A stretch of DNA of 6,348 bases from Alistipes sp. (GTDB taxonomy: Bacteria > Bacteroidota > Bacteroidia > Bacteroidales > Rikenellaceae): assembly GCA_029065825.1 (NCBI GenBank), contig JAIEHQ010000055.1, positions 1 to 6,348 of the forward strand, read 5' to 3'. Made by a program: the position numbers and the translations under genes. Position 1 is the stretch's first letter, and each line of letters begins with the position of its first letter. The notes beneath the pieces were generated by a model. It saw nothing but the letters and a program-made list of their open reading frames with translations. It searched no databases and was not told where the DNA came from. Of this stretch, positions 1-5,790 are shown in pieces.

Positions 1-17
1 GCTTTCGAGCATCGGAT

Positions 18-91
18 TGAACTGTGGTGTAATGGTAACACAGCAGATTTTGGTTCTGTCGTTCTGGGTTCGAGTCCCGGCAGTTCAACCA
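18..91 (+). tRNA. tRNA-Gln (anticodon TTG)
   Basis: The sequence folds as a complete cloverleaf. The acceptor stem is 18-24 (TGAACTG) with 81-87 (CAGTTCA). The D stem is 27-30 with 38-41, closing the loop AATGGTA. The anticodon stem is 43-47 with 55-59 (one G-T pair), and the loop TTTTGGT gives anticodon TTG at 50-52, reading the Gln codon CAA. The T stem is 64-68 with 76-80 around TTCGAGT. The discriminator is A88 and CCA is encoded at 89-91. Only 17 bases lie upstream in the window, so its promoter, or membership in a tRNA array, cannot be judged. A strong hairpin terminator follows four bases later. Confidence 0.97.
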
Positions 92-94
92 AAG

Positions 95-133
95 AAAACC
101 CCGACGGCCGGTTTCCGGAGTCGGGGTTTTCGT
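95..133 (+). terminator. Bidirectional rho-independent terminator behind tRNA-Gln
   Basis: AAAACCCCGAC (95-105) pairs perfectly with GTCGGGGTTTT (120-130). An inner CCGG/CCGG stem (108-111 with 115-118) closes a TTT loop. On the plus strand the stem runs into a T-rich tail (TTTTCGTTTTCG), which ends the tRNA transcript. On the minus strand the same stem is followed by TTTTCTTT, so it can also stop transcripts of the TSCPD gene, whose stop codon is about 80 bases away. Nothing gene-like is seen between about 134 and 208. Confidence 0.9.
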
Positions 134-208
134 TTTCGTGATTTTCCGTCGATCGGGGCAGGGGTGTCCTTTCTTTCGTGAGTTCGGGGCGCACGCCCTG
201 CGGCGGCC

Positions 209-463
209 CTATTGCGCGAGTGCCTCGCGGAGCGCCCTGGCCAGCTGGTCGGGGCAGGAGGTGCTCCGGCCCTTGCAGTCCACGCCTTCGAGGCAGGCGA
301 TGATCTCTTCGGCCCGCTTGCCGCGCGCCAGCAGCGCGATGCCCTGCGTGTTGCCGTGGCATCCGCCGTCGAAACGGATGCTGCGGACGATGTCGCCTTC
401 GAGCTCGATCTCGATGGCACGGGAGCAGGTTCCCTGGGTCTTGTAGTTGAAAATCTTGCTCAT
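209..463 (-). CDS. TSCPD domain protein, four-cysteine TIGR03905-like family
   Basis: An 84-residue protein of unknown biochemical role. It carries the TSCPD motif that names the domain (T68-S-C-P-D72) and the set C13, C35 (in GGCHGN), C63 and C70 expected of the small four-cysteine TSCPD proteins; C57 is an extra cysteine. The TSCPD domain also occurs at the C-terminus of some vitamin B12-dependent ribonucleotide reductases, and the cysteines suggest metal binding, but that is an inference. The ATG at 463 gives the usual family length; as is normal in this phylum, no Shine-Dalgarno sequence precedes it. It lies 119 bases downstream of yajC on the same strand but beyond yajC's terminator. I see no clear TAnnTTTG box in the gap, so its promoter is unclear. 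Family assignment is strong; function is unknown. Confidence 0.88.
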   Translation of the reverse strand: MSKIFNYKTQGTCSRAIEIELEGDIVRSIRFDGGCHGNTQGIALLARGKRAEEIIACLEGVDCKGRSTSCPDQLARALREALAQ

Positions 464-482
464 GAGTGTCGGTGTTTGTCTT

Positions 483-509
483 CGCCGGATGCGGGCGACC
501 GCTCCGGCG
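483..509. other. GC-rich hairpin in the leader of the TSCPD gene
   Basis: CGCCGGA (483-489) pairs with TCCGGCG (503-509). GCGG (491-494) pairs with CCGC (499-502), leaving one bulged T and a four-base loop that reads GCGA on the plus strand. That makes an 11-bp stem in only 27 bases. No T-tract follows on either strand, so it is not an ordinary terminator. It sits 20-46 bases upstream of the TSCPD start codon and would be in that gene's 5' leader if transcription begins above it. Role unknown. Confidence 0.4.
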
Positions 510-520
510 CGGGTGTGTCG

Positions 521-566
521 ATAAGAAAAAAGGGCGGCTCATCGGAATGTTTCCGACGGACCGCCC
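521..566 (-). terminator. Rho-independent terminator of yajC
   Basis: Read on the minus strand, GGGCGG pairs with CCGCCC (561-566 with 532-537), and an inner perfect CGGAA/TTCCG stem (543-547 with 551-555) caps it with a three-base loop. A run of six Ts followed by CTTAT comes next on that strand (A-run at 526-531 on the plus strand). The hairpin starts 16 bases after the yajC stop codon, so it closes that transcription unit and separates it from the TSCPD gene. Confidence 0.88.
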
Positions 567-582
567 CGTTGTCGTGGCCTGC

Positions 583-897
583 TTATCGCTGCTGCTGCAG
601 GTCGCTCGTGTCGGCGACGACCATGTTCTTGTCGATGCGCAGCGTGATGTTGCCATCGACCTCGATCAGCAGGGTGGTCTCCTTGACCTCCTTTACCACG
701 CCGTAGATGCCTCCGGCCGTGATGATTTTGTCGCCTTTCTTGAGACCGGCGCGGAACTGTGCCATCTGCTTGCGGCGCTTCGATTCGGGGCGCCACATGA
801 AGAGCCACAGAACCAGAACCATCAGACCGAGCATGATGAAGAGCGAATAGCTGCTGCCCGCCTGCGGGGGAGTGGCCGTTTGAAGTAAGTTGATCAT
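583..897 (-). CDS. yajC: Sec translocase accessory subunit YajC
   Basis: YajC is a small inner-membrane protein that associates with SecDF and the SecYEG protein-export channel. This 104-residue protein has the family layout: a short N-terminus outside the membrane, one membrane segment at about residues 18-35 (LFIMLGLMVLVLWLFMW), the basic stretch RPESKRRKQM (36-45), and a cytoplasmic domain opening LKKGDKIITAGGIYGVV (52-68) and ending with a short Q-rich tail. Length is typical (about 85-115). The start at 897 is the only in-frame ATG that keeps the membrane segment. It lies 77 bases beyond the DUF1573 gene and has its own TATATTTG box, so it can be expressed apart from nusB. A strong terminator follows. 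secDF is not in the window. Confidence 0.96.
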   Translation of the reverse strand: MINLLQTATPPQAGSSYSLFIMLGLMVLVLWLFMWRPESKRRKQMAQFRAGLKKGDKIITAGGIYGVVKEVKETTLLIEVDGNITLRIDKNMVVADTSDLQQQR

Positions 898-942
898 AGT
901 TTTCTCTATTGAATTGGTTTGTTGTTGGTCTTATCTCTTCCG

Positions 943-950
943 CAAATATA
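943..950 (-). promoter_or_regulatory. Bacteroidota -7 box (TATATTTG) for yajC
   Basis: On the minus strand TATATTTG matches the Bacteroidota sigma-A -7 consensus TAnnTTTG exactly. About 20 bases upstream, GATTTCC (around 970-976) is only a weak fit to the -33 TTTG element and overlaps the stop codon of the DUF1573 gene. Transcription would start near 935, giving yajC a leader of roughly 38 bases. Confidence 0.6.
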
Positions 951-974
951 GCAAAATTCGCGCAATGTCGGAAA

Positions 975-1394
975 TCACTCCACCTCGGCTTCGATGAAGA
1001 GGCGGATCGGCTGCTGCGATTCGGAGGTGTAGAGCTTCAGCAGCTTCATCTGCCAGCCCCGCTCGCCCCGGGTGTCGAAGCGGACCTCGAGCGGCATGCT
1101 ATTGTCCGGCCGGAGCGGACGACGCTCGTAAACCGGGGCCACGCACTGACAGGAGAGTTCGTGGTGCGTCAGGACGATCGTCTGCGACGAGGCGTTTTGC
1201 AGGCGGATGCGCCGCACGCCCGACTCCCCTTCGTACAGACGGCCGAAACGCAGCGTGTCGGAGATGCCGCAGCGGAGCGCCGAGTCGGTAAGCCGCAGCT
1301 CGGGACCTGCCGCCTGCGAAGCGAGGCGGGCCTTGCGGGGGGTGCAGCCCGGCGCGAGAAGCGCGACGAGCAGGAGGCAGGCAATGGATCGCAT
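975..1394 (-). CDS. DUF1573 lipoprotein
   Basis: A 139-residue secreted protein of unknown function. Residues 1-16 form a lipoprotein signal (MRSIACLLLVALLAPG) with the lipid-modified cysteine at C17 (APGC). No acidic surface-export signal follows it, so a periplasm-facing location is likely. The rest fits one DUF1573 immunoglobulin-like unit: a G-x-L-x-E-G turn (GRLYEGESG), the SCQC cysteine pair (C82, C84; usually SCGC), PLRPDNSMPLEVRFDTRGERG, and a final strand ending IEAEVE. Some family members are longer or have repeated units. The start at 1394 overlaps the nusB stop by one base (TGATG), which implies translational coupling. A much longer open frame runs upstream, but it is antisense-free overlap with nusB and lacks any signal. 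Family call is good; the role in the nusB operon is unknown. Confidence 0.87.
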   Translation of the reverse strand: MRSIACLLLVALLAPGCTPRKARLASQAAGPELRLTDSALRCGISDTLRFGRLYEGESGVRRIRLQNASSQTIVLTHHELSCQCVAPVYERRPLRPDNSMPLEVRFDTRGERGWQMKLLKLYTSESQQPIRLFIEAEVE

Positions 1395-2332
1395 CAGATG
1401 AGGCCCCGGCCGCTTTTCCGGAGCGACCCCTCTTCGGTCAGGGTCACGACGATCTTGTCCAGCACGCCGTTGATGAAGGTGCTGCTGCCCGGGGTAGAGT
1501 AGAACTTGGCGATGTCGATGTATTCGTCGAGCGTTACCTTGACGGGAATCGACGGGAACGATACCAGCTCGGTGATGGCCGTTGCCAGGATGAGGTTGTC
1601 CATGAACACGACACGCTCCACGTCCCAGTTGCAGATGAATTTGTCGATGCAGTCGATGCGGTCGTTGTAGTTGATGAGCGTCTTCTCGAAGAGGGTCTTG
1701 ACGAAATCCACGTCGTCCTCGCTCTTGAATTCGGGCAGTACCTTGACATCGGTGTGGGACTGGCGCATGTTCGAAAGCGTGCGGATGACGAGCGTCAGCA
1801 CGAAGCCCAGGTCGTCGCTCCAGAAGAGGGACTGCTCTTCGAGCACCTCGTCCAGCAGCGGACACTCCTGCAGCTCCTTTTCGAAAAAGGTGCAGAGCAA
1901 TGCGACATCGGCCTTGAACGAGCTTTCCGGAGCGTTCATATACTCCTGGAAGTAGTCCGTCGCGATAAGCTGGTTGTAGAGGGCCCGGATCAGTTCGGGG
2001 CAGCGCTCCCAGCCGAGCTTGCGGGCCGCGATGCGGTCGTTGATCGAGTCGCTGTCGGCGATCATGCGGATCGCGGCGTTATCGACGAACCGCGTGTTGG
2101 GGTTGAGATCCTCGTGGGTAGGCAACTTTTTCTGGCGGGCCAGCTCCTGGCGCTGCTGTGCGTAGCGGGCCAGTTCGACCGGGAGGGTCATCATCTGAAA
2201 ATAGAGATCGTAGGTTTTGTCGATCGAGGTCATCATGTTTTTCTCGGAGGCGATCATGTTGTCGGCCTCGGATTTCAGATGCGCGTACAGAGCCTTTATC
2301 GCTTTGATTCTAAGTTGTCTTCTACTCAACAT
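1394..2332 (-). CDS. nusB: Transcription antitermination factor NusB (long Bacteroidota form)
   Basis: NusB binds boxA RNA with ribosomal protein S10 and helps RNA polymerase read through rRNA operons. At 312 residues it is about twice the length of E. coli NusB, as is normal in Bacteroidota. The N-terminus (MLSRRQLRIKAIKALYAHL) is the helix typical of these proteins, followed by a charged helical region to about residue 170. The NusB fold proper is the C-terminal half, with the recognisable block NWDVERVVFMDNLILATAI (235-253), then IPVKVTLDEYIDIAKFYS (262-279) and FINGVLDKI (286-294), matching the conserved V-x-(I/L)-N/D-E-x-I-(E/D)-I/L-A-K and FVNGVLDK pattern. It is first in a minus-strand unit with a TACCTTTG box 27 bases upstream and is translationally coupled to the DUF1573 gene. 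Confidence 0.95.
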   Translation of the reverse strand: MLSRRQLRIKAIKALYAHLKSEADNMIASEKNMMTSIDKTYDLYFQMMTLPVELARYAQQRQELARQKKLPTHEDLNPNTRFVDNAAIRMIADSDSINDRIAARKLGWERCPELIRALYNQLIATDYFQEYMNAPESSFKADVALLCTFFEKELQECPLLDEVLEEQSLFWSDDLGFVLTLVIRTLSNMRQSHTDVKVLPEFKSEDDVDFVKTLFEKTLINYNDRIDCIDKFICNWDVERVVFMDNLILATAITELVSFPSIPVKVTLDEYIDIAKFYSTPGSSTFINGVLDKIVVTLTEEGSLRKSGRGLI

Positions 2333-2358
2333 ATCTGTATAGAACGTTTAACGGGATG

Positions 2359-2366
2359 CAAAGGTA
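2359..2366 (-). promoter_or_regulatory. Bacteroidota -7 box (TACCTTTG) for nusB
   Basis: The minus strand reads TACCTTTG, an exact TAnnTTTG match, placing the transcription start near 2351 and a leader of about 19 bases before the nusB ATG. The -33 region has no TTTG. Instead it contains a perfect tandem pair of the 10-mer AATTCGGCGG (plus strand 2381-2400). Confidence 0.6.
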
Positions 2367-2380
2367 GCGAAAAATAGACG

Positions 2381-2400
2381 AATTCGGCGGAATTCGGCGG
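2381..2400. repeat. Tandem 10-bp duplication AATTCGGCGG x2
   Basis: Two exact head-to-tail copies of AATTCGGCGG lie where the -33 element of the nusB promoter should be, 15-34 bases upstream of its -7 box. It may be a slippage product or a small direct-repeat binding site; the sequence does not distinguish these. Confidence 0.5.
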
Positions 2401-2484
2401 ATTAAAAATGCGTATGCGGGGCCGTCGGCTTTCTGAAGGTTTGTCCGTCGGCGGAAAAAGGGTTGTATTTGTTGCAGGAACTGT

Positions 2485-2736
2485 TTGTTTTATCGGCTTT
2501 TAATTTCCCGGATTGTGTCGAAAAATGCAAAAGACAGTTTTGCAGGGCTTCTTGTCACGGATCATCCTGTCGCGGACCCGCCGGCCGCAGCGTACGACGC
2601 ACAGAAGAAACGGATGCAGCAGCCTCCTCCTCTCGTTGTGAGGCCGATACCTGGGCTGCGGATCGAGGCGCTGGAGATCGATTGTCAGATGGAGGTCGGG
2701 GGTTCCGAAAAATCGGAGCCCGCTTCGGCGGAGTGA
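2485..2736 (+). pseudogene. Probable remnant of a DUF2589-family gene
   Basis: An 83-residue frame opens with TTG and has only one ATG (codon 44), but its translation is not random. Residues 17-46 (DSFAGLLVTDHPVADPPAAAYDAQKKRMQQ, quoted in parts: SFAGLLVTD, AAAYDAQKKR) resemble the N-terminal helix of DUF2589 proteins, where a pattern like PL-x-A-A-x-x-A-Q is usual. Residues 47-71 (PPLVVRPIPGLRIEALEI, then CQMEV) resemble the late strands of the same family (PLL-x-x-x-PIP-x-LRI-x-x-x-x-I-x-F-x-M-x-V). The long middle that normally separates these parts is missing, so it looks like an internally deleted, decayed copy. It has no clear promoter or start. A short functional relative cannot be excluded. 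The family link is from remembered patterns, not a search. Confidence 0.38.
2701..2731 (+). other. Two adjacent hairpins, one with a UUCG loop
   Basis: GGTTCCGA (2701-2708) pairs with TCGGAGCC (2713-2720) around an AAAA loop, with one G-T pair. Directly after it CCGC and GCGG (2720-2723 with 2728-2731) close a C(TTCG)G tetraloop, the very stable UUCG type; the two stems share base 2720. No T-tract follows, so a classical terminator is not supported. They lie at the 3' end of the DUF2589-like frame. Confidence 0.35.
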
Positions 2737-2755
2737 CCTGCGGGGGCTTGGATTC

Positions 2756-2890
2756 AGATACTCCCGCCCGCCAAAATGGAAGCCGGCTTGCTTTTGCCCT
2801 CGCTTATTCGTTTTGGCTTCGTCTTAGATACTCCCGCTCGGCAAAATCGCAAATAAATTTGCTTTTGCACTCGGCTTATTCTTATCTTTG
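2756..2890 (+). repeat. Two imperfect tandem copies of a ~70-bp palindromic promoter element
   Basis: Copy 1 begins at 2756 and copy 2 at 2826, a period of 70. Their first 22 bases (AGATACTCCCGC, then a C/T CG C/G CAAAAT) differ at only two positions. A variable core of 10-11 bases follows, and then TTGCTTTTGC, CTC and CTTATTC are shared again. Copy 2 contains a 12-bp dyad: GCAAAA/TTTTGC (2841-2846, 2863-2868) around GCAAAT/ATTTGC (2849-2854, 2857-2862). Copy 1 instead has GCCAAAA/TTTTGGC (2770-2776, 2811-2817) and the palindrome AAGCCGGCTT (2781-2790 region), so its arms differ while the potential to pair is kept. Only copy 2 ends in a -7 box. From memory, similar promoter-proximal elements recur in Alistipes and Bacteroides genomes; this was not checked here. 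Confidence 0.7.
2858..2890 (+). promoter_or_regulatory. Promoter of the symporter-yqeY-BASS operon
   Basis: TTTG (2858-2861) and TATCTTTG (2883-2890) match the Bacteroidota -33 and -7 elements with a 21-base spacer. The start of transcription would fall near 2896-2898, leaving a leader of about 18 bases. The -33 element lies inside the right arm of the dyad in copy 2 of the palindromic repeat, so a protein bound to that dyad, or a change in the repeat, would directly affect this promoter. Confidence 0.75.
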
Positions 2891-2914
2891 ACCCGTCGTA
2901 AATTTCATTCGAGG

Positions 2915-4390
2915 ATGACTCCAGGAGCTGTATTGCTAACCGTGCTCGGTTATATCGCGGTGCTGTTCGTCGTGGCGGGGATCGCCGGACGAAGGGTGTC
3001 GAACAGGGCCTTTTTTACCGGCAACCGCGAGAACCCCTGGTATGTGGCCGCGCTGGCGATGGTCGGTGCCGCCATGTCGGGAGTGACGTTCGTCTCCGTG
3101 CCCGGCTCGGTCGCGGCGGATTCGTTTTCCTACATGCAGATGGTCTTCGGATTTACGGCCGGCCAGCTGGTCATCGCCTTCGTGCTGATCCCGCTGTTCT
3201 ACCGGCTGCAGGTCGTGTCGCTCTACGAGTACCTCGACCGCCGGTTCGGCGTGACCTCCCACCGGACGGGGGCGTGGTTCTTCTTCGTCTCGAAGATGCT
3301 GGCGGCGGCCCTCAAGATATTTGCCGTCTGCACCGTGCTGCAGGCGCTTGTTTTCGGTCCGTTCGGACTTCCCTTTGCGGTCAATGCGGGGGCGATGGTC
3401 TTTCTTGTCTGGCTATATACGCGCCGCGGGGGAGTGCGTTCGGTGGTATGGACCGACATATTGCACACCTTGTGTCTCGTTGCCGCCATCGTGCTGAGCA
3501 TCGTTTTCCTCATGCGCGGTCTCGGCATCGCGTTGCCCGAAATAGGGGAGCGCGTCGCCTCCGACTCCATGTCGCGCGTCTTTTTCTTCGACGATGCGGC
3601 CTCGCCGCGCTATTTCTGGAAGATGTTTTTCGGCGGACTGTTCACGCTGGTGGCGATGACGGGACTCGATCAGGACATGATGCAGCGCAACCTGAGCTGC
3701 CGCTCGGCGCGCGATGCGCAGATCAACATAGTCATTACGGCTTTCAGCCAGATGGTCGTCATCCTGCTGTTCCTCGTGCTGGGCGTGCTGTTGTATCTCT
3801 ATGCCGGACAATGCCGGATCCCGTTGCCCGAGAAGAGCGATCAGCTTTTCGCTGTCGTGGCCGTGCGGGGCGGCCTGCCCCTGATCGTGGGCATCATGTT
3901 CGTCGTGGGGCTTATCTCGAGTACCTACTCCTCGGCAGGCGCGGCGCTGACCGCACTGACGACCTCGTTTACGGTCGATATGCTGCGCGGCCCCTCGCGT
4001 TGGGACGACCGCCGGCTGACGCGGGTGCGTCAGTGGGTGCATGTCGCGATGGCGGCGGTGCTGGCGGTCGTGGTGCTGCTTTTCGGCCGCTTCGGCAACG
4101 ACAGCGTGATCAATCTGATCTTCAAGGTTGCCGGATATACCTACGGGCCTATTCTGGGAATGTTCGCCTTCGGCATCCTGACCCGGCGGCGGGTGCGGGA
4201 TGCGTGGGTGCCCTGGATCGCCGTCGCCGCCCCTCTGCTTTCGATCGCATTGCAGCGCTGGGCGGCCGAGCGGTTCGGCTACCACATAGGGTTCGAGCTG
4301 ATCGCTTACAACGCGCTGTTCACGATGATAGGAATGGCATGCGCGAGCACACCGGGAGGAAAGATGTCGGAAGATAGTGTTAATTCTTAA
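2915..4390 (+). CDS. Sodium:solute symporter (SSS family)
   Basis: A 491-residue inner-membrane protein with about 13 hydrophobic segments, expected to import a small solute with sodium; the solute cannot be told from sequence. Family marks include the second segment AALAMVGAAMSGVTF (45-59), QLVIAFVLIPLFYRLQVVSL (84-103) followed by YEYLDRRFG, WTDILHT (179-185), TGLDQDMMQRNL (249-260) and the serine-rich GLISSTYSSAGAALTAL (332-348), where sodium-site residues lie in relatives such as vSGLT. The frame is open from a TTG at 2888, but that TTG is the end of the -7 box TATCTTTG and so cannot be in the mRNA. The first ATG at 2915 is the credible start and keeps the whole first membrane segment. 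It is first in an operon; yqeY begins 14 bases after its stop. Confidence 0.93.
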   Translation: MTPGAVLLTVLGYIAVLFVVAGIAGRRVSNRAFFTGNRENPWYVAALAMVGAAMSGVTFVSVPGSVAADSFSYMQMVFGFTAGQLVIAFVLIPLFYRLQVVSLYEYLDRRFGVTSHRTGAWFFFVSKMLAAALKIFAVCTVLQALVFGPFGLPFAVNAGAMVFLVWLYTRRGGVRSVVWTDILHTLCLVAAIVLSIVFLMRGLGIALPEIGERVASDSMSRVFFFDDAASPRYFWKMFFGGLFTLVAMTGLDQDMMQRNLSCRSARDAQINIVITAFSQMVVILLFLVLGVLLYLYAGQCRIPLPEKSDQLFAVVAVRGGLPLIVGIMFVVGLISSTYSSAGAALTALTTSFTVDMLRGPSRWDDRRLTRVRQWVHVAMAAVLAVVVLLFGRFGNDSVINLIFKVAGYTYGPILGMFAFGILTRRRVRDAWVPWIAVAAPLLSIALQRWAAERFGYHIGFELIAYNALFTMIGMACASTPGGKMSEDSVNS

Positions 4391-4404
4391 ATATTCAATT
4401 TGTT

Positions 4405-4854
4405 ATGAGTTTAGAGAAGGAGATTTCGCAGGGCATCATGGATGCCATGAAGGCCAAGCAGACGGTGCGCCTTACGACGTTGCGCAACGTGAAGAAGTAT
4501 ATTATCGAGGCGAAGACGGCGACGGGCGGCATCGCCGAACTGCCCGATGCCGATGTGCTGAAAATCATCTCGAAGCTGGCCAAGCAGGGGAGCGACTCCG
4601 CCGATATTTACACCCGGCAGAACCGTCCCGATCTTGCGGCCGAAGAGGCTGCGCAGGTCGCCGTGCTGGAGGAGTTCCTGCCCAAGCGGATGAGCGAGGC
4701 GGAGCTGACCGAGGCCGTGCGTGCGATCATCGCCGAGACGGGTGCCTCCTCGATGAAGGAGATGGGCAAGGTCATGGGCGTGGCCTCCAAGCAGCTGGCC
4801 GGACGCGCCGACGGCAAGGATATTTCAGCCAAGGTAAAGGAGCTTCTGGCATAA
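4405..4854 (+). CDS. yqeY: YqeY/GatB-like domain protein
   Basis: A 149-residue cytoplasmic protein of the YqeY family, which shares the C-terminal helical domain of the amidotransferase subunit GatB. Full length is typical (about 147-153). The N-terminal part MSLEKEISQGIMDAMKAK, LTTLRNVKKYI and later GSDSADIYTRQNRPDLAAEE (quoted within 82-101), followed by LEEFLPKRMSEAEL, match the family. The C-terminus MKEMGKVMGVASKQLAGRAD and DISAKVKELL is the small tRNA-contacting-type helical domain of GatB. Its physiological role is not established, and there is no catalytic amidase here. It begins 14 bases after the symporter stop and ends 12 bases before the next gene, so all three are probably one transcript. 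The ATG at 4405 follows an AT-rich stretch without a Shine-Dalgarno sequence, typical of Bacteroidota. Confidence 0.94.
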   Translation: MSLEKEISQGIMDAMKAKQTVRLTTLRNVKKYIIEAKTATGGIAELPDADVLKIISKLAKQGSDSADIYTRQNRPDLAAEEAAQVAVLEEFLPKRMSEAELTEAVRAIIAETGASSMKEMGKVMGVASKQLAGRADGKDISAKVKELLA

Positions 4855-4866
4855 TTCCGCACGGAG

Positions 4867-5790
4867 ATGGGGTTGCTTCACTCCCTGCACCGTAACGTCA
4901 AGACGATCGCCATGCCGTTGGGCATGGTGGTCGGGGCGGCGTTGTGCCGTCCGGTTACTGCGCTCGAAACGGTTTCTCATCAGATGATCACTCCGGTGCT
5001 GATCTTTCTGATGCTCTTTTTTACCTTCTGTCGTGTCGATGTGCGGCAGATGCGTGCGAGTATGCTGCATTTCTGGCTGCTTGTTTTGCAGCTGGCGGGA
5101 TGCGCTGCGGTCTATCTGCTTCTTTGCCGCTACGATCCTGTCGTGGCGCAGGGGGCGCTGATCTGCGTGCTCGCTCCCGTCGCTATGGCAGCCGTCGTCA
5201 TCGGAGGGATGTTGGGGGCCAACGTGACGACGATGGCTACCTACAGCCTGATCTGCAACATGGTCGTTGCGCTCGCCGCTCCCACCGTGCTGTCGCTGGT
5301 CGGGGCCGAGCACTGCACCTTTCTCGGGATCCTGTCGCGTGTGGCTCCGCTGCTCGTGCTGCCGTTCGTCTGCGCCCAGCTCTGCCGGGCCGTCCTGCCC
5401 CGCCTGACCCGATGGATTGCCGGACACAGCCAGATCTCGTTCTATATGTGGCTGGTCTCCCTGGTCGTGGTCATCGGCCGTACGACCGCCTTCATTCTCG
5501 ATCTGCGCAACGCCGATCCCCGGACGGAGATCGCCCTGGCTCTGGTCGCCCTCGTGATTTGCCTGCTCCAGTTCAAGCTGGGGCGCATGCTCGGCCGCCG
5601 CTACGGCGATGCTTCGGCGGGCGGACAGTCTCTGGGGCAGAAGAACACGGTGCTGGCCGTCTGGATGGCCCAATCGTTCCTCGATCCCATCTCTTCGATC
5701 GCTCCGACCGCCTATATCGTCTGGCAGAACTTCGTGAACTCCTATCAAATCTATAAAAAGGATAGAGAAACGATGAAAAATCAAATATAA
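4867..5790 (+). CDS. BASS-superfamily transporter (bile acid:sodium symporter-like)
   Basis: A 307-residue membrane protein with about nine or ten hydrophobic segments and no signal peptide. It resembles the bile acid:sodium symporter superfamily: a short amphipathic N-terminus, a conserved early pair of segments (LIFLMLFFTFCRVDVRQM, 45-62), a central CVLAPVAMAAVVIGGMLGAN (100-119) plus TTMATYSLICNM, equivalent to the family's crossover stretch, and a C-terminal GQKNTVLAVWMA (257-268) corresponding to the Q-N crossover motif, then PTAYIVWQNFVNSYQ. Family members move bile acids, pantoate, pyruvate and other organic anions, often with sodium; the substrate here is unknown. It is last in the operon. 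The stop codon lies within a perfect AT-rich inverted repeat, so the last codons double as part of the probable terminator. Confidence 0.84.
   Translation: MGLLHSLHRNVKTIAMPLGMVVGAALCRPVTALETVSHQMITPVLIFLMLFFTFCRVDVRQMRASMLHFWLLVLQLAGCAAVYLLLCRYDPVVAQGALICVLAPVAMAAVVIGGMLGANVTTMATYSLICNMVVALAAPTVLSLVGAEHCTFLGILSRVAPLLVLPFVCAQLCRAVLPRLTRWIAGHSQISFYMWLVSLVVVIGRTTAFILDLRNADPRTEIALALVALVICLLQFKLGRMLGRRYGDASAGGQSLGQKNTVLAVWMAQSFLDPISSIAPTAYIVWQNFVNSYQIYKKDRETMKNQI

Noticed and set aside
1754..2377. Plus-strand open frame of 207 codons opposite nusB
   Set aside because: It is the antisense of nusB, runs through the nusB promoter and shows no recognisable motif.
2463..2891. Plus-strand open frame of 142 codons across the nusB-symporter spacer
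   Set aside because: It runs through the palindromic promoter repeats and shows no domain pattern; the other frame with DUF2589-like pieces is more meaningful.
3413..4285. Minus-strand open frame of 290 codons opposite the SSS symporter
   Set aside because: It is an antisense shadow with low-complexity composition; the symporter frame explains the DNA.
4405..4854. Functional link between tRNA-Gln at the left edge and the GatB-like YqeY protein
   Set aside because: YqeY has only the GatB helical tail domain and no amidotransferase; the genes are 4 kb apart in different units, so this is treated as coincidence.
4825..5784. Long minus-strand open frame of 319 codons opposite the BASS transporter
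   Set aside because: Its translation is rich in H, R, D and Q without domain pattern, as expected for antisense of a GC-rich membrane-protein gene; the plus frame has clear family motifs.
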